Shown here: positions 43,569 to 55,806 of the stretch, in pieces | Layout of the letters: every line of letters begins with the position of its first letter | Numbering within the stretch: the stretch's first letter is position 1 | Source of the DNA: Endothia cerciana | Lineage: Eukaryota > Ascomycota > Sordariomycetes > Diaporthales > Cryphonectriaceae | Length of the DNA: 64,000 nt | Assembly (NCBI GenBank): GCA_026119935.1 | Contig: JALRMH010000008.1 | Location: forward strand, 957,165 to 1,021,164 | Direction: 5' to 3' | The notes under the pieces: model-generated | Databases searched by the model: none | What the model was told of the DNA's origin: nothing | Seen by the model: the letters and a program-made list of their open reading frames with translations, nothing else | Program-made: the position numbers and the translations under genes

Positions 43569-46112
43569 TTTCTGCTCATTCTCATTGCGGCTCGGGCCTG
43601 ATACTGCTGCCTCGGTATAACTAGTCATCTAGATTCCCTCTTTCTTTCATCGCCGCAGGCTATGGCCTGGGCTGTCGCCAGTCTCTAATGCTTTTGCCGG
43701 TCTGCCCGTCTCTTTCAATTGGCGCTGTGGGTGGGAGCGGGTCTACTTTATCTCCGGATTCTCTTGCAGTCCACTCCTGCGAGGGTCACCTACTGCAGCG
43801 GCACTGCCTGCTAGGCACGACGGTGACCGATATCTCGTCTTTGTACACACATACACACATTCCCCGCGAATTGGATCGAACAAATCGAGTCCACTTGCAT
43901 TGCATGAGAACCCGGCGTTGGAAACTGTCATGTTGAGAAAGGATGTTTCGGGGCGATTTCTCACTGTGACAATAGTGTTTGCACACATTCGGTTTCCGTG
44001 CATTACGACCTTTCACGACATTTGGGTACGGATGGCGGTATAATTAGACAGCTTGGCACAAGGCTTCGGCGCGTATTGTTTGGTCATCGACGATGGATGA
44101 GGGTTGGGACAAACTGAGATGGGCCGAGACATCATGGTGTTGATCGGCTGACAGCGCTCTTGTTACGATTTCTTTTTAACGTTTTTGCATGATCACGGAT
44201 TCGGGCATTTGGCAAGGTGTTACATGGTATCTTTGCTCCTTTTCTCACTACACGCAGCTGTTGTTTTCGGTCAGGTTTGGGATTATATGATGCTTGTCCG
44301 TATTGACGGGGCGATGATGATCTTGGGGTTTCAGATACCTTGGCGCATGGGACGGAGACAAACGAATGTATGGAAGCTAGCAAGCGGACGTACCGCCTGT
44401 GTCTTGCTCGCTGCCTCCTGGTCTGACCTCACAAGACACCTTCCTGAGCTCTTCCTAAGTGGTGTACTGAGAGCCTTTCCTCAATTGTATAAGCCTTTGT
44501 AATTCAGTTAGTATATAGGGCTTGTGGCTGTCAGGGGCGTCGTCTCAACTACGGGAGTTGAAGCGCCCCGAGCGGTCATGCTCGTCTGTATTTCCGTATT
44601 AGGGGGCTGTCCGCTTTTCATACTCTTTTCTATGACATCCCGCACCATCTCGTCCAGGGTCCCTTAGTATATACTCTCCTGGGTGATTACTCCGTTGTGA
44701 AGGGGTGTTGTATTACCGTCGTTGGCGTATCCATGGAATGTTGGACATCCCGATCCCTCGCATTGTAAGGATGAAGCTCCTGTGGCGATTCTACCATCCA
44801 GCAGGTTATGGATCGACGATGGCTCTAATCCTCCGCCTAGAAGCGCCTTGTTTATTGCAGTTCTGCTCTGGTGCTCCTATGGGCCGGAAGAAAAAGAAAG
44901 GAAAACCAAAAAAAAAACCAAACCAAACCCCCCCCCCCCAAGCCCGTTCTGATATCGTGGAGGGGCTTTTTGTGAATTCTTCTGGTGACCAATGTACTAG
45001 GAGGATATAATCAGTTCAGGGGGAACTTCCGCCACACATGAGCTTACCGTACTGTCCCTGACCGGATCCTTCTTTTTCCACGGAGACTTCCCAGGAGCCT
45101 TTTTTTCTTCTTCTTCTTCTTCTTCTGTCTGCCGGGCCCGGGTTTTGACCGGTGACCCCCCCGGCTCGTAGCCCGACTGCAGCAGGATCTATCTGGTACG
45201 TGCCATAACCGTTGGGCTGGGGCAGCGCGGATTGCAGGTCGGGACGGTGCCTGTACGGCTGCTGCGGTTTGCAACTTATGGCTTTTGACCCCGGTGTGCA
45301 CCCCCCCCCCCCCGGCCGCAGGGGGCGGGATAAATCACAGCTGCTGAGCGAGTGGACCTCGCGCGCACCTCGACGGCAGAAGATCGTCCTCGTCCTCACC
45401 TCCTCCCCTATTGCACCGCTCCCGACGGGGATACCAAGACCTCACCTACGTCTATGATTCCCCGGCACATATATGCTCCACAAACCCGCCCCGCCCTCCC
45501 CTCACAAGGCCGGTGTCTACGACGTACGTGGGCAGCCTGCCCATGTCCTGGCCGCTCCCCGTCCCCCCCCCCCCAAGGGACTGGGTCCCGGACCTGAGCG
45601 TCTCTCTCTCTCGCGCGGGCTTGCTGCCTGTCTTACTACGGGCGCGGATGGAGGATAGACAGCACCGTTTTTCGTAGACAGAGCACCTTGGGGCGGTTTA
45701 ACGCTCACGACTCCTCGCCAAGGGCTATATGAGCTATGGCAGCGAGACGGTAAATGGGAAATGATGGACTGTTGAGTTGGATAGTTGGATATCCGTTCAA
45801 TACGTACTATCTGAAGGCCAAGTGATCGAGAAGAGACGAACGAAAGTATCTGAAACGAACGGAAGTATCTGAAAGACGAGTAAGGCGAAACAAGGAGAAA
45901 CGAAGAAGGGGGGAGGGGGGGAGAAAAGAAGAAGAAAAGAAGAAATAAAGTCAGCCCGAACGTCATATCCCCGTGTCATCTAACGCCCCGCCCTAAATTC
46001 GTCGAGAGAAGAAGAAAGGAAACAAAAAAAAGGCACCAGCTGCCCGGCCCCGTCCATTGATAGGCCTGCCCACCAATAATAGTCCCCCGTGGACCGTGGT
46101 TCCCCGGCCAGC
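43569..46112. other. intergenic, no gene seen
   Basis: This holds the 3' flanks of the zinc-finger gene and the barwin-like gene. It has a TTC microsatellite near 45101-45126, an A-rich then C-rich stretch at 44888-44939, and C13 at 45301-45313. No motif-bearing frame was found on either strand. Confidence 0.45.
45101..45126 (+). repeat. TTC microsatellite
   Basis: About eight TTC units (preceded by a T-run) lie in intergenic DNA. No coding consequence. Confidence 0.8.
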
Positions 46113-46760
46113 CTAGGAGATGAACTGCCAGCTCGCCTGGGTCCTGCCCACCCCTTCCCCGCCGCTCACGATGGAGTCGAACACGGTGGGCGTCAGGTCC
46201 AGGTCCCACATGGAGCACGCCGCACAGCGGTCCGCGACGGTGACGGTGGCCGTGGATCCGTCGCTCATGGTGATCTTGATCTGCTTCCCGCACAGGCTGT
46301 TGTTGTTGGGGTCACCGTTTTTTGTGTCTGTTTTCCCCCCATACACAGGGCTCCTGTCAGCTTAACTTCTTCTCATCGCCTTCTCGCCTTACGGACCGCG
46401 AGGTGCGCCGGGAACATGACTGGCAGGTAGGGAGCTGGCGGAAGGGGGGAGGAAGGCTCAGGTACACTGTTGTCGGACGGCCAAGAGAGGAAGAAAATGG
46501 GTTGGGGAGGAATGGAGGGAGGGGAAGGGGGGGGGGGGAAATGTGGACTTACACTCGTCGTAGAGGGTCGTGCTCAGTGCGCAGATACTGTCACCGTCCG
46601 ACAGCGTGGTGCCGCATGCGCCCGTGCCGCCCTCGGTATTGTAGTATGTAATGGCGCCCGTGTGGGTGACGCCCGTGGCCGCATCGTCACGGGGGAGGAC
46701 GCCGGCGAAGGCGGCGGCAGTCAGGGAGAGTAGGGTAGTGAAGGACGTGAAGGAAGGCAT
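46113..46760 (-). CDS. small secreted RlpA/barwin-like protein
   Basis: This is a 140-residue secreted protein of the double-psi beta-barrel (RlpA-like/barwin/expansin-related) fold. Exons are 46760..46553 and 46327..46113; the 225-bp intron (GTAAGT to AACAG) was placed so that YDE joins YTKNGDPNNNSLCGK, as in the family. The signal peptide is MPSFTSFTTLLSLTAAAFA, followed by a short RDD-containing segment. The barrel core shows THTGAITYYNTEGGTGACG, then LCGKQIKITMSDGSTATVTV, DRCAACSMWDLDL and a terminal ASWQFIS. Five Cys are present. The Asp in the WDLDL strand matches the conserved acidic residue of the fold. Members act on cell walls or as protease inhibitors or effectors; no enzymatic role is established from this sequence. 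No cellulose-binding module is attached. Confidence 0.87.
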
Positions 46761-48056
46761 CCTGGGGGTAGCTGCCGAGAGTGGATGTTGTTGGTGATGA
46801 CCTGAAAGAGAGTATACCTTTCGTGTGGTGAGTCCTGCTCTGGATGGTAGGAGAAGGAGTGTCTTGAGCTGAGCCCTGGCCGCTCTCGTGAGGATGAAGC
46901 TTCTGGGTGAGTGAGTGATTGATTGACTGATTGATCTTCCTCCCCACTGCCCAGAATGCGGGCAGACGAGCCATCTTAAATCTGTCCGCGCGCCAACGCC
47001 GTCCGGGCTCATGGCGGCGCCCCCTCAAGCCACAGGAATAAGAAGGAAACACCATGCAAGAACCTACATCTGCTCGAGGTGCACGGCCAGAGTCGCCATC
47101 AGCGGACCCGCCTCAACATCAAACACGCCCCCGCGCGGTCACGACAGACCCGGGCTGCCCCAGGGAGTACCTGCCGTCCCACGTGCCATGTGCTCAAGAG
47201 GTTATCTGACGCACAACCTCGTCACGGTGGTGCTCCGGGCTGATGGCGTCGGCCGCGCCTCTCGGGTCGGCATCCTGACGCTGGCCAGGCTGCTGGGGCC
47301 ACAGTATCTCGCAACAAATGAAGTATGCTGTCTCGGGTCTTTGCATATGGCCTGCGCTTGGTAACCACATGGACCCTTTCGGCATAGCGGATCACTGGTG
47401 ATGCACCGAGCCGTGCTGACGAGAGACGTGAATACACACATACGTCTCCGCTGGGCCGAGTAGGCCGGACCGCCCCAGGCGAAGGAAGGAAGAAGAGAGA
47501 AAAAAAAGAACCTCGGGCCTTTCCGTGTTGGCCCCCTCATTCTAAGGCCTGAAACAAAGGTGATTTGGGTCTCCCTATGAAACGTTGTTGTTTCCTCGGC
47601 CGGGCCCTGAGCCTCATAAGATAGCGCCATGCAGGCTCGCCCCGCCTCCGGCCTGTGGCCACGGCGGACTGCCCGCTCGGAAGTACAAATTGCCCCTGAG
47701 GTCAGCCACGGCGTCTGGACGTGTGCAGCCCTTCCCGTGCTTTGCCGGGAGCCGGCTTGAGGGGTTAAGGTAGTGCGTGAGTAATCAGCTCTGCAGAGGA
47801 GCGCTCTCTCCGTCCGGCAGGGCACAGGCTGACGGCTCGGCGGCGAGAGCACCGCTTACATTGGTGAGGCCTTGTGAGCCCGCTCGCTTACAGCAAGCCA
47901 CTCCAGACAGCCTGCAGACGTCCGTCCGCATCTCACTACTTCCAGGCGTGCGTGGCTGTCTTGTCACTGGCAGAGGTGTCCCGGGTTCCCTAGGTGGTTA
48001 CGAACAGCCACAAGGTCCCCCCCCCTCCCTCATCGCCTCTCTAGGCCCCCTTCGCC
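46761..48056. other. intergenic, no gene seen
   Basis: This contains the promoter of the barwin-like gene, with GA/TC-rich leader sequence near 46780-46950, and the 3' flank of the MFS gene. A 216-codon minus frame at 47852-47202 has no domain or composition suggesting a gene. Confidence 0.45.
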
Positions 48057-50508
48057 TCACGAACTCCTCCTGCCATACGGCTCGAACGGGAACACCGCGC
48101 TCACGCCGGCCATGGCCACGAACAGCGCCGCGCAGATGTAGATGGGCACCGGCGTGCTGGTGTTGCTCACGGTGGCGATGACGGCGGACAGGATCCCCAT
48201 GACCCGGTTGCACGCGACCGCGACGCCGTTCCCCGTCGCCCTGTGCGCGCTCGGCAGCACCTCGGGCGTGTACGCGTACAGGCAGCCGTAGTAGACGTTC
48301 AGGCAGAACCCGATGGCGCACGAGAACCCAACGTTCTCGGGCTCGGTGCGCACCGCCGTGTAGGCGAAGAAGAAGGCGGCGGTGGCGAGCGCCCCGGCGA
48401 CCATCGTGTAGCGCCGCCCTAGGAGCCTCTGGTCGCACATCCAGCCGGCGAGCACGGGGCCCGGGATGCCGCTGATGTTGACGAGGGCGTAGTTGCGCCA
48501 GGAGTCGTACGTCGAGACGTCGAACGATGCGCCGCGCGTCGCGAGGTATGTGCTACGTGCCCGTGTCAGCGGCCCCCTCGCCCCCCCCCCCCCGCCCGAC
48601 CACACTACCCCGGGGTGAGTTCGTGGTAATCTTTTGAAGGGAGAAACTCACTCGAGGAAGACATAAAACAGCGGGTATGCCAGCCCGATGAGCGTCCACG
48701 ACAGCCAGATCATGAGCGTCGACACGGCTATCTGCCTAGTTGCGAACAGGCCCCTGAGGTGGACGAGCGCCTCGCTGGGCGAGAAGCGGTTCTTGCTGTG
48801 CGTGCCCTGGACCGGGCCGCACATATCGAGCTTCTCGAGGGTCAGCGAGCAGGGCCGGTTGTACCTGTCCGCGATGTAGTGCAGGGTCTCGATGAGCTTG
48901 GCGTCCTCGCCCATCCCGAGGAGGTACTTAGGTGTCTCTTTGAGTCGGACAACCGTGATCCGGAGGATTGACATGACGAAGACGAGGGCGCCGGACGTGA
49001 ACATTGTATCTGTGTTTCCGTCAGTCGACGAGGGGAAGGGGGGGGGGGGTCCTCATTCTCGTGATGGCGGCGGCTTACATCTCCAGCCCATGTTGTTATC
49101 CCGGGTGCACGTGTCGACAGACGTGCAATTCCACCTTTCCGGTGCTTTATCACCGGGTCAGCCCCCATAGCCATCGTCAAAGNNNNNNNNNNNNNNNNNN
49201 NNNNNNNNNNNNNNNNNNNNNNNNNNNNNNNNNNNNNNNNNNNNNNNNNNNNNNNNNNNNNNNNNNNNNNNNNNNNNNNNNGAAGAAGAAGAAGAAGAAG
49301 AAGAAGAAGAAGAAGAAGAAGAAGAAGAAGAAGAAGAAGAAGAAGAAGAAGAAGAAGAAGAAGAAGAAGAAGAAGAAGAAGAAAAAGAAGAAAAAAAAAA
49401 AGGAAGAAAAAAACCACGTCCCAATCATCTCCACGCCTACGTCCCAAGGAGGGAGGCCTCACTCACCCATGAATCCCCAGGCGATGAACCCCGTGATCGC
49501 CTGTCCCAGGCCCCACCAGCAGGCCAGGAGTGTCAGAACCCACTGCTTGTTTCCGGGTAGGTACTCCAGGAACACGGTCGTATCGAGGATCACTGTGGCC
49601 TCATGCGTCAGCCCCCATCCACCCTCTAGGAAAGCACACTCAAAGCAGCCAGACGCGCAGCGCCCCACGGCCTTGCAGGGGAGGGGAGGGAGGCCACCCA
49701 CAGTTACCACCCGCCCCGAACCCCACGAGCGCTATGAAGAAGGCCAGCGAGGCCCAGTTCGGCATCGCGCCCGCGACGATCGCGGCCGCCGAGCAGATGA
49801 ACAGCGACACGTTGAAGGCGAAGCGCCGGCCGATGATGTCCGCCGACAGGCCCCAGAAGATGGCACCCGTCAGCATGCCCACGTAGACGGCGATCGTGAG
49901 CGCGCGGCTGAAGCCGTGCTCGCCGAACTCCATGAAGGACTGGGTGGCGATGATGGACTGGAGTAGGAGGATGAGGGAGTCGACCGCGTAGCTGGGTGGT
50001 GTGTTAGCCGGTGTGATGTGATGTGATGTGACGGCGACGGCGACGGCGATGGCCTCATCCTCATCGCGGCGAAGGGGGTGGGAGGGGTGCCGCAGGGGCC
50101 TGCTCACCCAAAGCCGTTCAGGAAGAAGAGCTTCCAGTGGTATCCCGTCCAGCCGATCTCATCAATGGCCTGATACGCGGACCTCCCCCGTCAGCATTTG
50201 TTTTTTTCTTCTTTTTTCTTCTTCTTCTTCTTCTTCTTCTTCTTCTTCTTCTTCTTCTTCATTAAATTCCCGTACAAGAGGTACATTAATAGACGACAGG
50301 CGCCCCGGCTGGGCGGGCTCACATTGTTCACGAGATGCATCTTCATGTTCAGCGCGGGGTCCAGATCCTGCAGCGCCAGAATGTCCTCGCCCTCGCGCAG
50401 GGACCCCGCATCCGCGCCGCGCACGTCATCCGGGGTGAGGACGCTGTCCCCGGCAGACTTCTCAGGGTCGAGGGCCGGGCTTGTGGAGGTATCCTGTGGT
50501 GAGGTCAT
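48057..50508 (-). CDS. MFS transporter, seven exons, gap in intron 4
   Basis: This is a membrane transporter of the major facilitator superfamily, 527 residues. Exons: 50508..50323, 50169..50108, 49991..49702, 49592..49467, 49144..49079, 49009..48652 and 48552..48057. All junction phases agree and the CDS is 1584 nt. The order of motifs fits a sugar/SV2-like family: IDEIGWTGYHWKLFFLNGFG, YAVDSL in the first helix, SADIIGRRFAF in loop 2-3, GFGAGGNLILDTTVFLEYLP (which fixes the exon 3 donor as AACT|GTGGGT), WNCTSVDTCTRDNNMGWRYT, and ISGIPGPVLAGWMCDQRLLG before the last helices. The N-terminus is hydrophilic and cytosolic. The 99-base N run and a GAA tract lie wholly in intron 4, so the CDS is complete; that intron's AAG acceptor is atypical but has a GCTGAC branch. 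The substrate is unknown; organic acids or sugars are likely. Confidence 0.85.
49183..49281. other. assembly gap (99 N)
   Basis: A run of undetermined bases abuts a GAA microsatellite within intron 4 of the MFS gene. Its true length is unknown; sequencing or assembly probably failed in the triplet repeat. Confidence 0.97.
49282..49392 (+). repeat. (GAA)n microsatellite beside the gap
   Basis: About 33 uninterrupted GAA units run from the gap edge, then degenerate into an A-rich tail. In the MFS transcript, which is minus strand, this is a (UUC)n tract upstream of the gap inside intron 4. Confidence 0.95.
50210..50260 (+). repeat. (CTT)n microsatellite in MFS intron 1
   Basis: About 14-15 CTT/TTC units lie inside the first intron (50322..50170) of the MFS gene. 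In the transcript this reads (GAA)n, complementary to the tract in intron 4. Confidence 0.93.
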
Positions 50509-52440
50509 CGTGGCGGGCGGAAACTGTCGTGGTGCGGTCGTGGGAGGGAGGGAGGGAGGGAGTGAGTGTGTGTGTGTGTGTGAGTAAGGCCCTCAGTGGA
50601 AGGCGAACGGAGCGACTGGTCCCATAAATGAAGCGAGAGACCAGAGACCCATGCTTTGGGCATCACAGGTGAGACACCAACAACCGCCCGGGCAACGCTG
50701 CGCTGCATATGGTTTAGGGAAGATAAGTGACGGGGATGCTGAAGTCGAATATCCTCTTGTCGCGGGTGGCCCCGCAGCTGGGGCTCGTTGAGAGATACTT
50801 TTTTCTGGACTAGACACTACGGCAAGAAGGGTATCATTCTTCTGCCCGGGCCCTCCATCGGGAGCAGGAAGGGGATTTGTGAGCAGAGATTAACAGGAAC
50901 CCGGGGGGAGGCGCTCGCCTGTCGAAGAGATGCCACCACCCTCGGGGCGCCCCCGTGCTATAGGTTCGACCTTTTGATAGGCGGGTCCCCGCAGCCGAAC
51001 CTCCTCCTAGCTTCAAGGCGGATCGATTGCGGCATCCCTTGGCGCAGTACGTGCTAGGTGCAGGTGGCGGTCGGTCTGCAGGACCTTGTGGCGGGGGGTC
51101 TGCAGATCCCTCTGCGGTTTCCAGGTGGCCTGTGGGCGGGCAGATATCGAACGCCTCGAAGGAGGCCGTGGTGATGAGCTGCAGGCGTGTTGGGGAAACA
51201 CACGACGGGGCACGGCCAGCAGGCCAGACAGGGCAGTTTTCAAGAAGCTGTGTGGCCAGCTGCGCTGCGGTGGCAAGGACATGAAGGCCCACAGGGAAGC
51301 CGCTGTCGGTTCAGATATATTACAACTGATTTTTTTCGTACAATTAAAATGACCTTGTGAACCACCTTTTCGTTCCCTTCCGTACCGGCCGGCCGGCCCC
51401 CCCCCCCACCCCATATAATGACTTCCCTTTTCCATACCGGCCTTCCTGTTCATGAAATTCAAGCCGAATGAGACGATCATGTATCCTGTCTGGACTAGCC
51501 ATCATCATCATTATACTCACTAGAAAGAAGCAGGGTGCTGTGCAGAGGTGAGAGAGGACGACCACCGCGGCCGAGAGCTGAGATGTCAGAGGAGCGGGCG
51601 CGGTGCGGGCGAGAATGCAGCATGTGGATGATCTGCAGCGCAACAAGTAGCTGTGAGAGGCGCCCTCTCTTCTTGGACGTATGTGCTTCTTGTGGACGCG
51701 AGGACCAGGCCAGCCCTCTGGGGCGGTCAGGAGGAGAGCTGCCAGCCCCGCGGGTCATGAGTATCGGTGCAAAGCTTACTTGAATCTCAAGCTGCAAGCA
51801 TAGGCGACAGGTGCTCAATAGACGGATGACCTCAGTTATAAGGGGCGTCCCAGCATTGTCCAGACTGCGCATGCTCGAAAGGAGCCAGGGTCAGGTGATC
51901 ATGATTGCAGGGCTGGGTAGGCGGTTCAAAGCTGAAAGGCGTCCGGATGAACGGTCAGATCAAGCGCAGCATTTTTGGTGATCTTCAGATGGTCGCGATA
52001 TGGTCCACATGAAGGGAAGATCAAGTCAAGGTGACTACGACCTAATGAATCTCCCAGGGAGGAGACGCGGAGCAATCGATACCAGATGCCTCCGTCTTTG
52101 TCAAGGCTGCCTGTGGTTGCACGCGGTCGAGGAGAGGTCCCTGTTGCAGTCATGCCCTGCGAAGATGCCTGTAGTTTCATGGCCGCACGTGGCCAGAGCC
52201 TGGTAGTGCGGTGTCGTTGAGAACGTACTCATACAATCAAACGGCGGAGAAGAGTCGGGTAGTGCAGATGGGGCTGGGGAGGGCTCAACGATGGACCCCA
52301 GCACGGAGCAGCTTCATCATGGTGCGGAGAGACGGACGGCCGCCATGTCAGTCAACAGGCAACGGGTGAGTGGTCAGTCGTGTCAAGCTGTCTGTGCAGC
52401 AGTCATCACGCGGTCTGGCGCCGCACGGCCACACGACTGA
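50509..52440. other. intergenic, no gene seen
   Basis: This is the promoter side of the MFS gene and the 3' flank of the KH-domain gene. A GGGA/GT-rich run (50545-50583) forms part of the MFS leader. No supported frames. Confidence 0.45.
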
Positions 52441-54414
52441 CTACGATGTGCCCGGAGGCTTGGTAGCATCACCCTGACCTGCGGCATTGGCAGCGTTCTG
52501 GGCAAAAGACTGATACCAAAGGGCGAGGTAGTTCTGATAACCACCGTCTGTCAAGGACGGTATTAGTAGCCGATCCAGCACGGGGCGGGAGGGGTGCCGC
52601 GGTGTACTCACAGGCTGCGTAGGGGTCAGATTGTCCGTCGGCGCCTGCGGGTGCTTGGGCTGCAGGTGCGCCTTGGGCTCCTGGGTGCTGGTTGTTAGAA
52701 GGCTGGCCGTAGCCGGGATTGTCATAATCACGGTGGTGACCACCACGTCCACCACGCCCACCGCCGCCGCCACCACCGCCGCCGGCGGCACCGCCACCGC
52801 TCTTCTGCTTCTGATAGGTCTGTCAGTACCGCTACCGGTAACATGAGGGCCTCGCGCGCACGAGCGGGTGGACTTACCACCGCGTCGACCTTGTCCTCGA
52901 TGGCCTGCTTAGCTCTGTTAATGGCATCTCGGGAGCCCACAAGCTCAATCTCCCTGTCGCTCTGGCCAGGCTGGGGCTGCTGGGACACGTTGATCTTGCA
53001 GCCGGTGGTGTTCTGCATCTCCCGAATAGTCTCGCCGCCCTTTCCAATAATCATGCCGACTGCCTCGTTGGGCACGTAGATGGCATCCTGGACCTTGTCC
53101 TGCGCGCTGTCCCGGTGGTTGCCGCGACCCTGTGGGGCAGCATTGCCGTTAGCCCTGCTGTCGGAGTCGACAATCTCCATGATCATCTCCTTCGCCTGAG
53201 CAGCAGCAGCATAGGGCCCGATCAGGTTGACGGGGCGCAGGCCGTTGACACTCTTGGACTCGCCGACAATGTTGACGTGGCAGCCACTCCGCTCCTGGAG
53301 GTCTCTGATAGTCTCGCCCCCCCGGCCGATGATCAGGCCGACGGTCCTGTCGGGGACCATGATCTGCAGGCAGTCCTCTCCCTCCTTCAGGTTTGCGACG
53401 CCGCCGCGCTCGGGAGCCTGGGGGGGGCGGGGACCGCCACGGTCCAGGCCGGCGCGGGCGATGGCGCCCATGCCGCTGTCCTCGACGATGCGGTTGATGG
53501 CAGCCCGGGCTTCGGCCCGGCGAGCGCGGGGACCCGTGATCTTGCACTGCCGAAACGTGTCGTCGTTGTTGTTGGGCGGGAGGAACTGGACGCGGCACTT
53601 GGTCTCCCCCTCGACGCGCCTGAGGTTCTCACCCTGCCGCCCGATGATGAGGCCGACGAGGCTGGCCTCGATCTCCATGGTCTCGGCAGCGCTGTCGTCC
53701 TCGCCGCGGAGGGGAGAGCGCTGCCGCACGGGGTTGACACCGCGGGGGGAGAAGGCACCGCCAGCCTGGCCCTGGCGGCCGCGGGGCCCGGGGGAGTAGG
53801 AGCGGTCGCGCGCGTGGTGGCCGTGGTCGCGAGGGGGGCGGTCGTCGCGGCGCTCGTCTCGGTAGGGGTTGGAGTCGCGGTAGCTGTCGCGCCGGGGGGA
53901 GCGGGATCGGGAGCGGCGCCACTGACGGCCATCACCCGGGTGACCATCGCCCCCCCCATAGACAGGAGCGCGCTCGTAGGGGGCCAGGTTGTTGGCGGCA
54001 GCGACAGCCTTCGCCTTGGCAATAGCATCTTGGAGGCTGACGGTGCCAGAGGTAACCGGCTTGATGGCGCTCAGGTCGACAGTACCGCTGGAAGAGGGCT
54101 GGGGGTAGCCGTACTGGCCGGGGGGCGGGTAGCCGGCTCCTGGTGGGGGCGCGTTGGTCTGAGGGGGCATCGCGTAGCCGGGCTGGGGAGGGTAGGCTGG
54201 AGCTGCGAGGCCCGGTTGGACCTGGGAAGGGGTGGTAGCCGCAGGTCTCTGCTGGGTAGCTGCGTTGGTTGGGTCAGCCGGGGCCATGACAGAGCGCTGG
54301 GTGGCGGGGATCCCTGACGCGAGGGCGAGTCGAGGAGGGCGGGGGAGAAGGGGAGCTGGTCTTACCACGCAGCTGCTCCAGGATCTGCTGGATGTCTGGT
54401 GTCGCGCCAGCCAT
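52441..54414 (-). CDS. triple KH-domain RNA-binding protein (FUBP/KSRP-like)
   Basis: This is a predicted single-stranded RNA/DNA-binding protein of 578 residues. Exons are 54414..54366, 54259..52878, 52810..52612 and 52547..52441 (introns 106, 67 and 64 bp), all phase-consistent. An N-terminal MAGATPDIQQILEQLR helix precedes a Pro/Gln-rich region and an RS-like stretch (RRSRSRSPRRDSYRDSN). Three KH domains carry the GxxG loop: GLIIGRQGENLRRVE (about 207), GLIIGRGGETIRDLQ (about 311) and GMIIGKGGETIREMQ (about 410). A Gly/Arg-rich RGG-type segment (GRGGRGGHH) and a Gln/Ala tail with GGYQNYLALWYQSF follow; the latter resembles the YxxxW motifs of FUBP C-termini. The likely role is mRNA metabolism or transcription in the nucleus. 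The KH loops are all intact. Confidence 0.92.
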
Positions 54415-55806
54415 CTTGACTTTGGTCCTCTGGATCGTCGCGACTGTGGGGTTTTGTTCAGGTCGTCAATGTTCTATGGGGAAGCACTCGTCGAGGGCTC
54501 TTTGTAAGCCCTAGAACCGATGCGTCTCGCCGACAGGTCTGATGCAGAACCTGTCTCGACCCTCCTTGTCGTCGAGGCGAGAGCAGGTCAGGCCGCGGTG
54601 CAAGGTCGGGTCGGATGGCGGCGCAGAAAGGAGAGCAGGTCTGTTGACGTCGGCGCAACAAGCGCTGTCCTTGTCCAGTTGGCGCTGCAGCCCAGCTCAG
54701 TTGGCCAGCTGACGAACAATCGAGGACAGGTCACGCAGCCTCTATTGTGAGAAGGGGGGGGAGGGGGTTGGTTGTGATTGAGATGAGACGACTAGGACAA
54801 AGGGGACGAGGGAGGGGTGATTGTCGTTGACGGTGGTGAAACTGCGAGGAGAGAAATGCAGGTTCTGGTTGCTGGGGTCTGATTCGGGTGAGAGTGGCTG
54901 CAGAAGGCTGGTCCAGTTGGCCCGTGCAGCAGCAACCTCCTCCAAAGAAGGACAAAAAAAAAAAAGGGGGGGGGGGGTTTCAAAAAAAATCAAGCCAAAA
55001 ATCCAAACGCAAGTCGATGCGCCGCCCCGCCGAAGTACCTACAAACCAACACCCTGCAGCTCAGCTCAGCTCAGCGTTCTGGGCCCTTCCAAGCCTTCTA
55101 AACCTTCCACTAAACCTTCTAAACCTTCTAAACCCTACAGTAAGCAAGTCTTGACTCGCGGTCCCGCTTTGACTCTACAGGGTGCCATAATGAACAGAGA
55201 GTTCAGGATGAACAAGCAATAGAACCCAGTATGTACAACACAATCGCATCACCCTGGGCCTACTAAAGTTGAGAGAGCTGAGACCATTTCTAGGTGCCTT
55301 GGCTATATCAGCGCGGCGAGGCGAGGGAGCAGACGTCGCAGCAGCACACTGCTTTAAGCTTGACCAACCCGGTCAGCACGGGCCGAGGTTGCACGGGCAG
55401 ATCTCAGATCTGCTGAAGCCATTCCCAACCATGCCGGCGTGGTCGACATGTCAGGGGATGAGGATAGGATTTAGGGAACCAGACAGGAGCTCAGGCTGTC
55501 TCAGGTTGGGGTGAACATATAAGCCCAGCCGCCACTTTCCCCCCTGTTCAAGCCTCACCCGGGCCACGACGAGGCCCAGAGTCACACCCTGCTGAAGAGG
55601 ACCTCCCAAGCAGCCCATCAAACAGCTGTTACCTCAAAGCTCTACTCAATGAATGTATTGAATGGCAGTATCCAGAGTGGGCTCTGTGGGGCCTACAAGG
55701 AGAGACCTATCGCCAAAAGGAAGGAGATATATATCATACGCTTTTTCACCCACCCGACCTCGACTACCCGTCCGCTGCTGTTGTGTTATTTCTTTCCACC
55801 TCCTCC
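54415..55806. other. intergenic, KH gene leader and flank
   Basis: This holds the promoter and leader of the KH-domain gene and the 3' flank of the proline-rich membrane protein. It has an A-run followed by G12 (54966-54977) and a short CCTTCTAAA-type minisatellite at about 55086-55136. No supported frame. Confidence 0.5.
55086..55136 (+). repeat. short minisatellite, CCTTCTAAA-type unit
   Basis: About five imperfect copies of a 9-11-base unit (AAACCTTCT and variants) lie upstream of the KH-domain gene. It resembles telomere-like sequence only superficially; the unit is not TTAGGG. Confidence 0.7.

Noticed and set aside
47202..47852. 216-codon minus-strand frame
   Set aside because: Composition is random-like (Arg/Ser/Pro/Cys), it includes a homopolymer-derived Phe run, and no motif is visible.
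49183..49281. Gap as a break in the MFS coding sequence
   Set aside because: Exons on both sides join in phase through an intron that contains the gap, so no coding sequence is missing.
53115..54317. 400-codon plus-strand frame opposite the KH-domain gene
   Set aside because: It is an antisense shadow, Val/Ala/Gly-rich with no motif, while the minus strand holds three intact KH domains.
55086..55136. Telomere-like CCTTCTAAACC repeats
   Set aside because: The unit differs from the fungal telomere TTAGGG/CCCTAA, there are only about five copies, and it lies between ordinary genes. It is a simple minisatellite, not an interstitial telomere.
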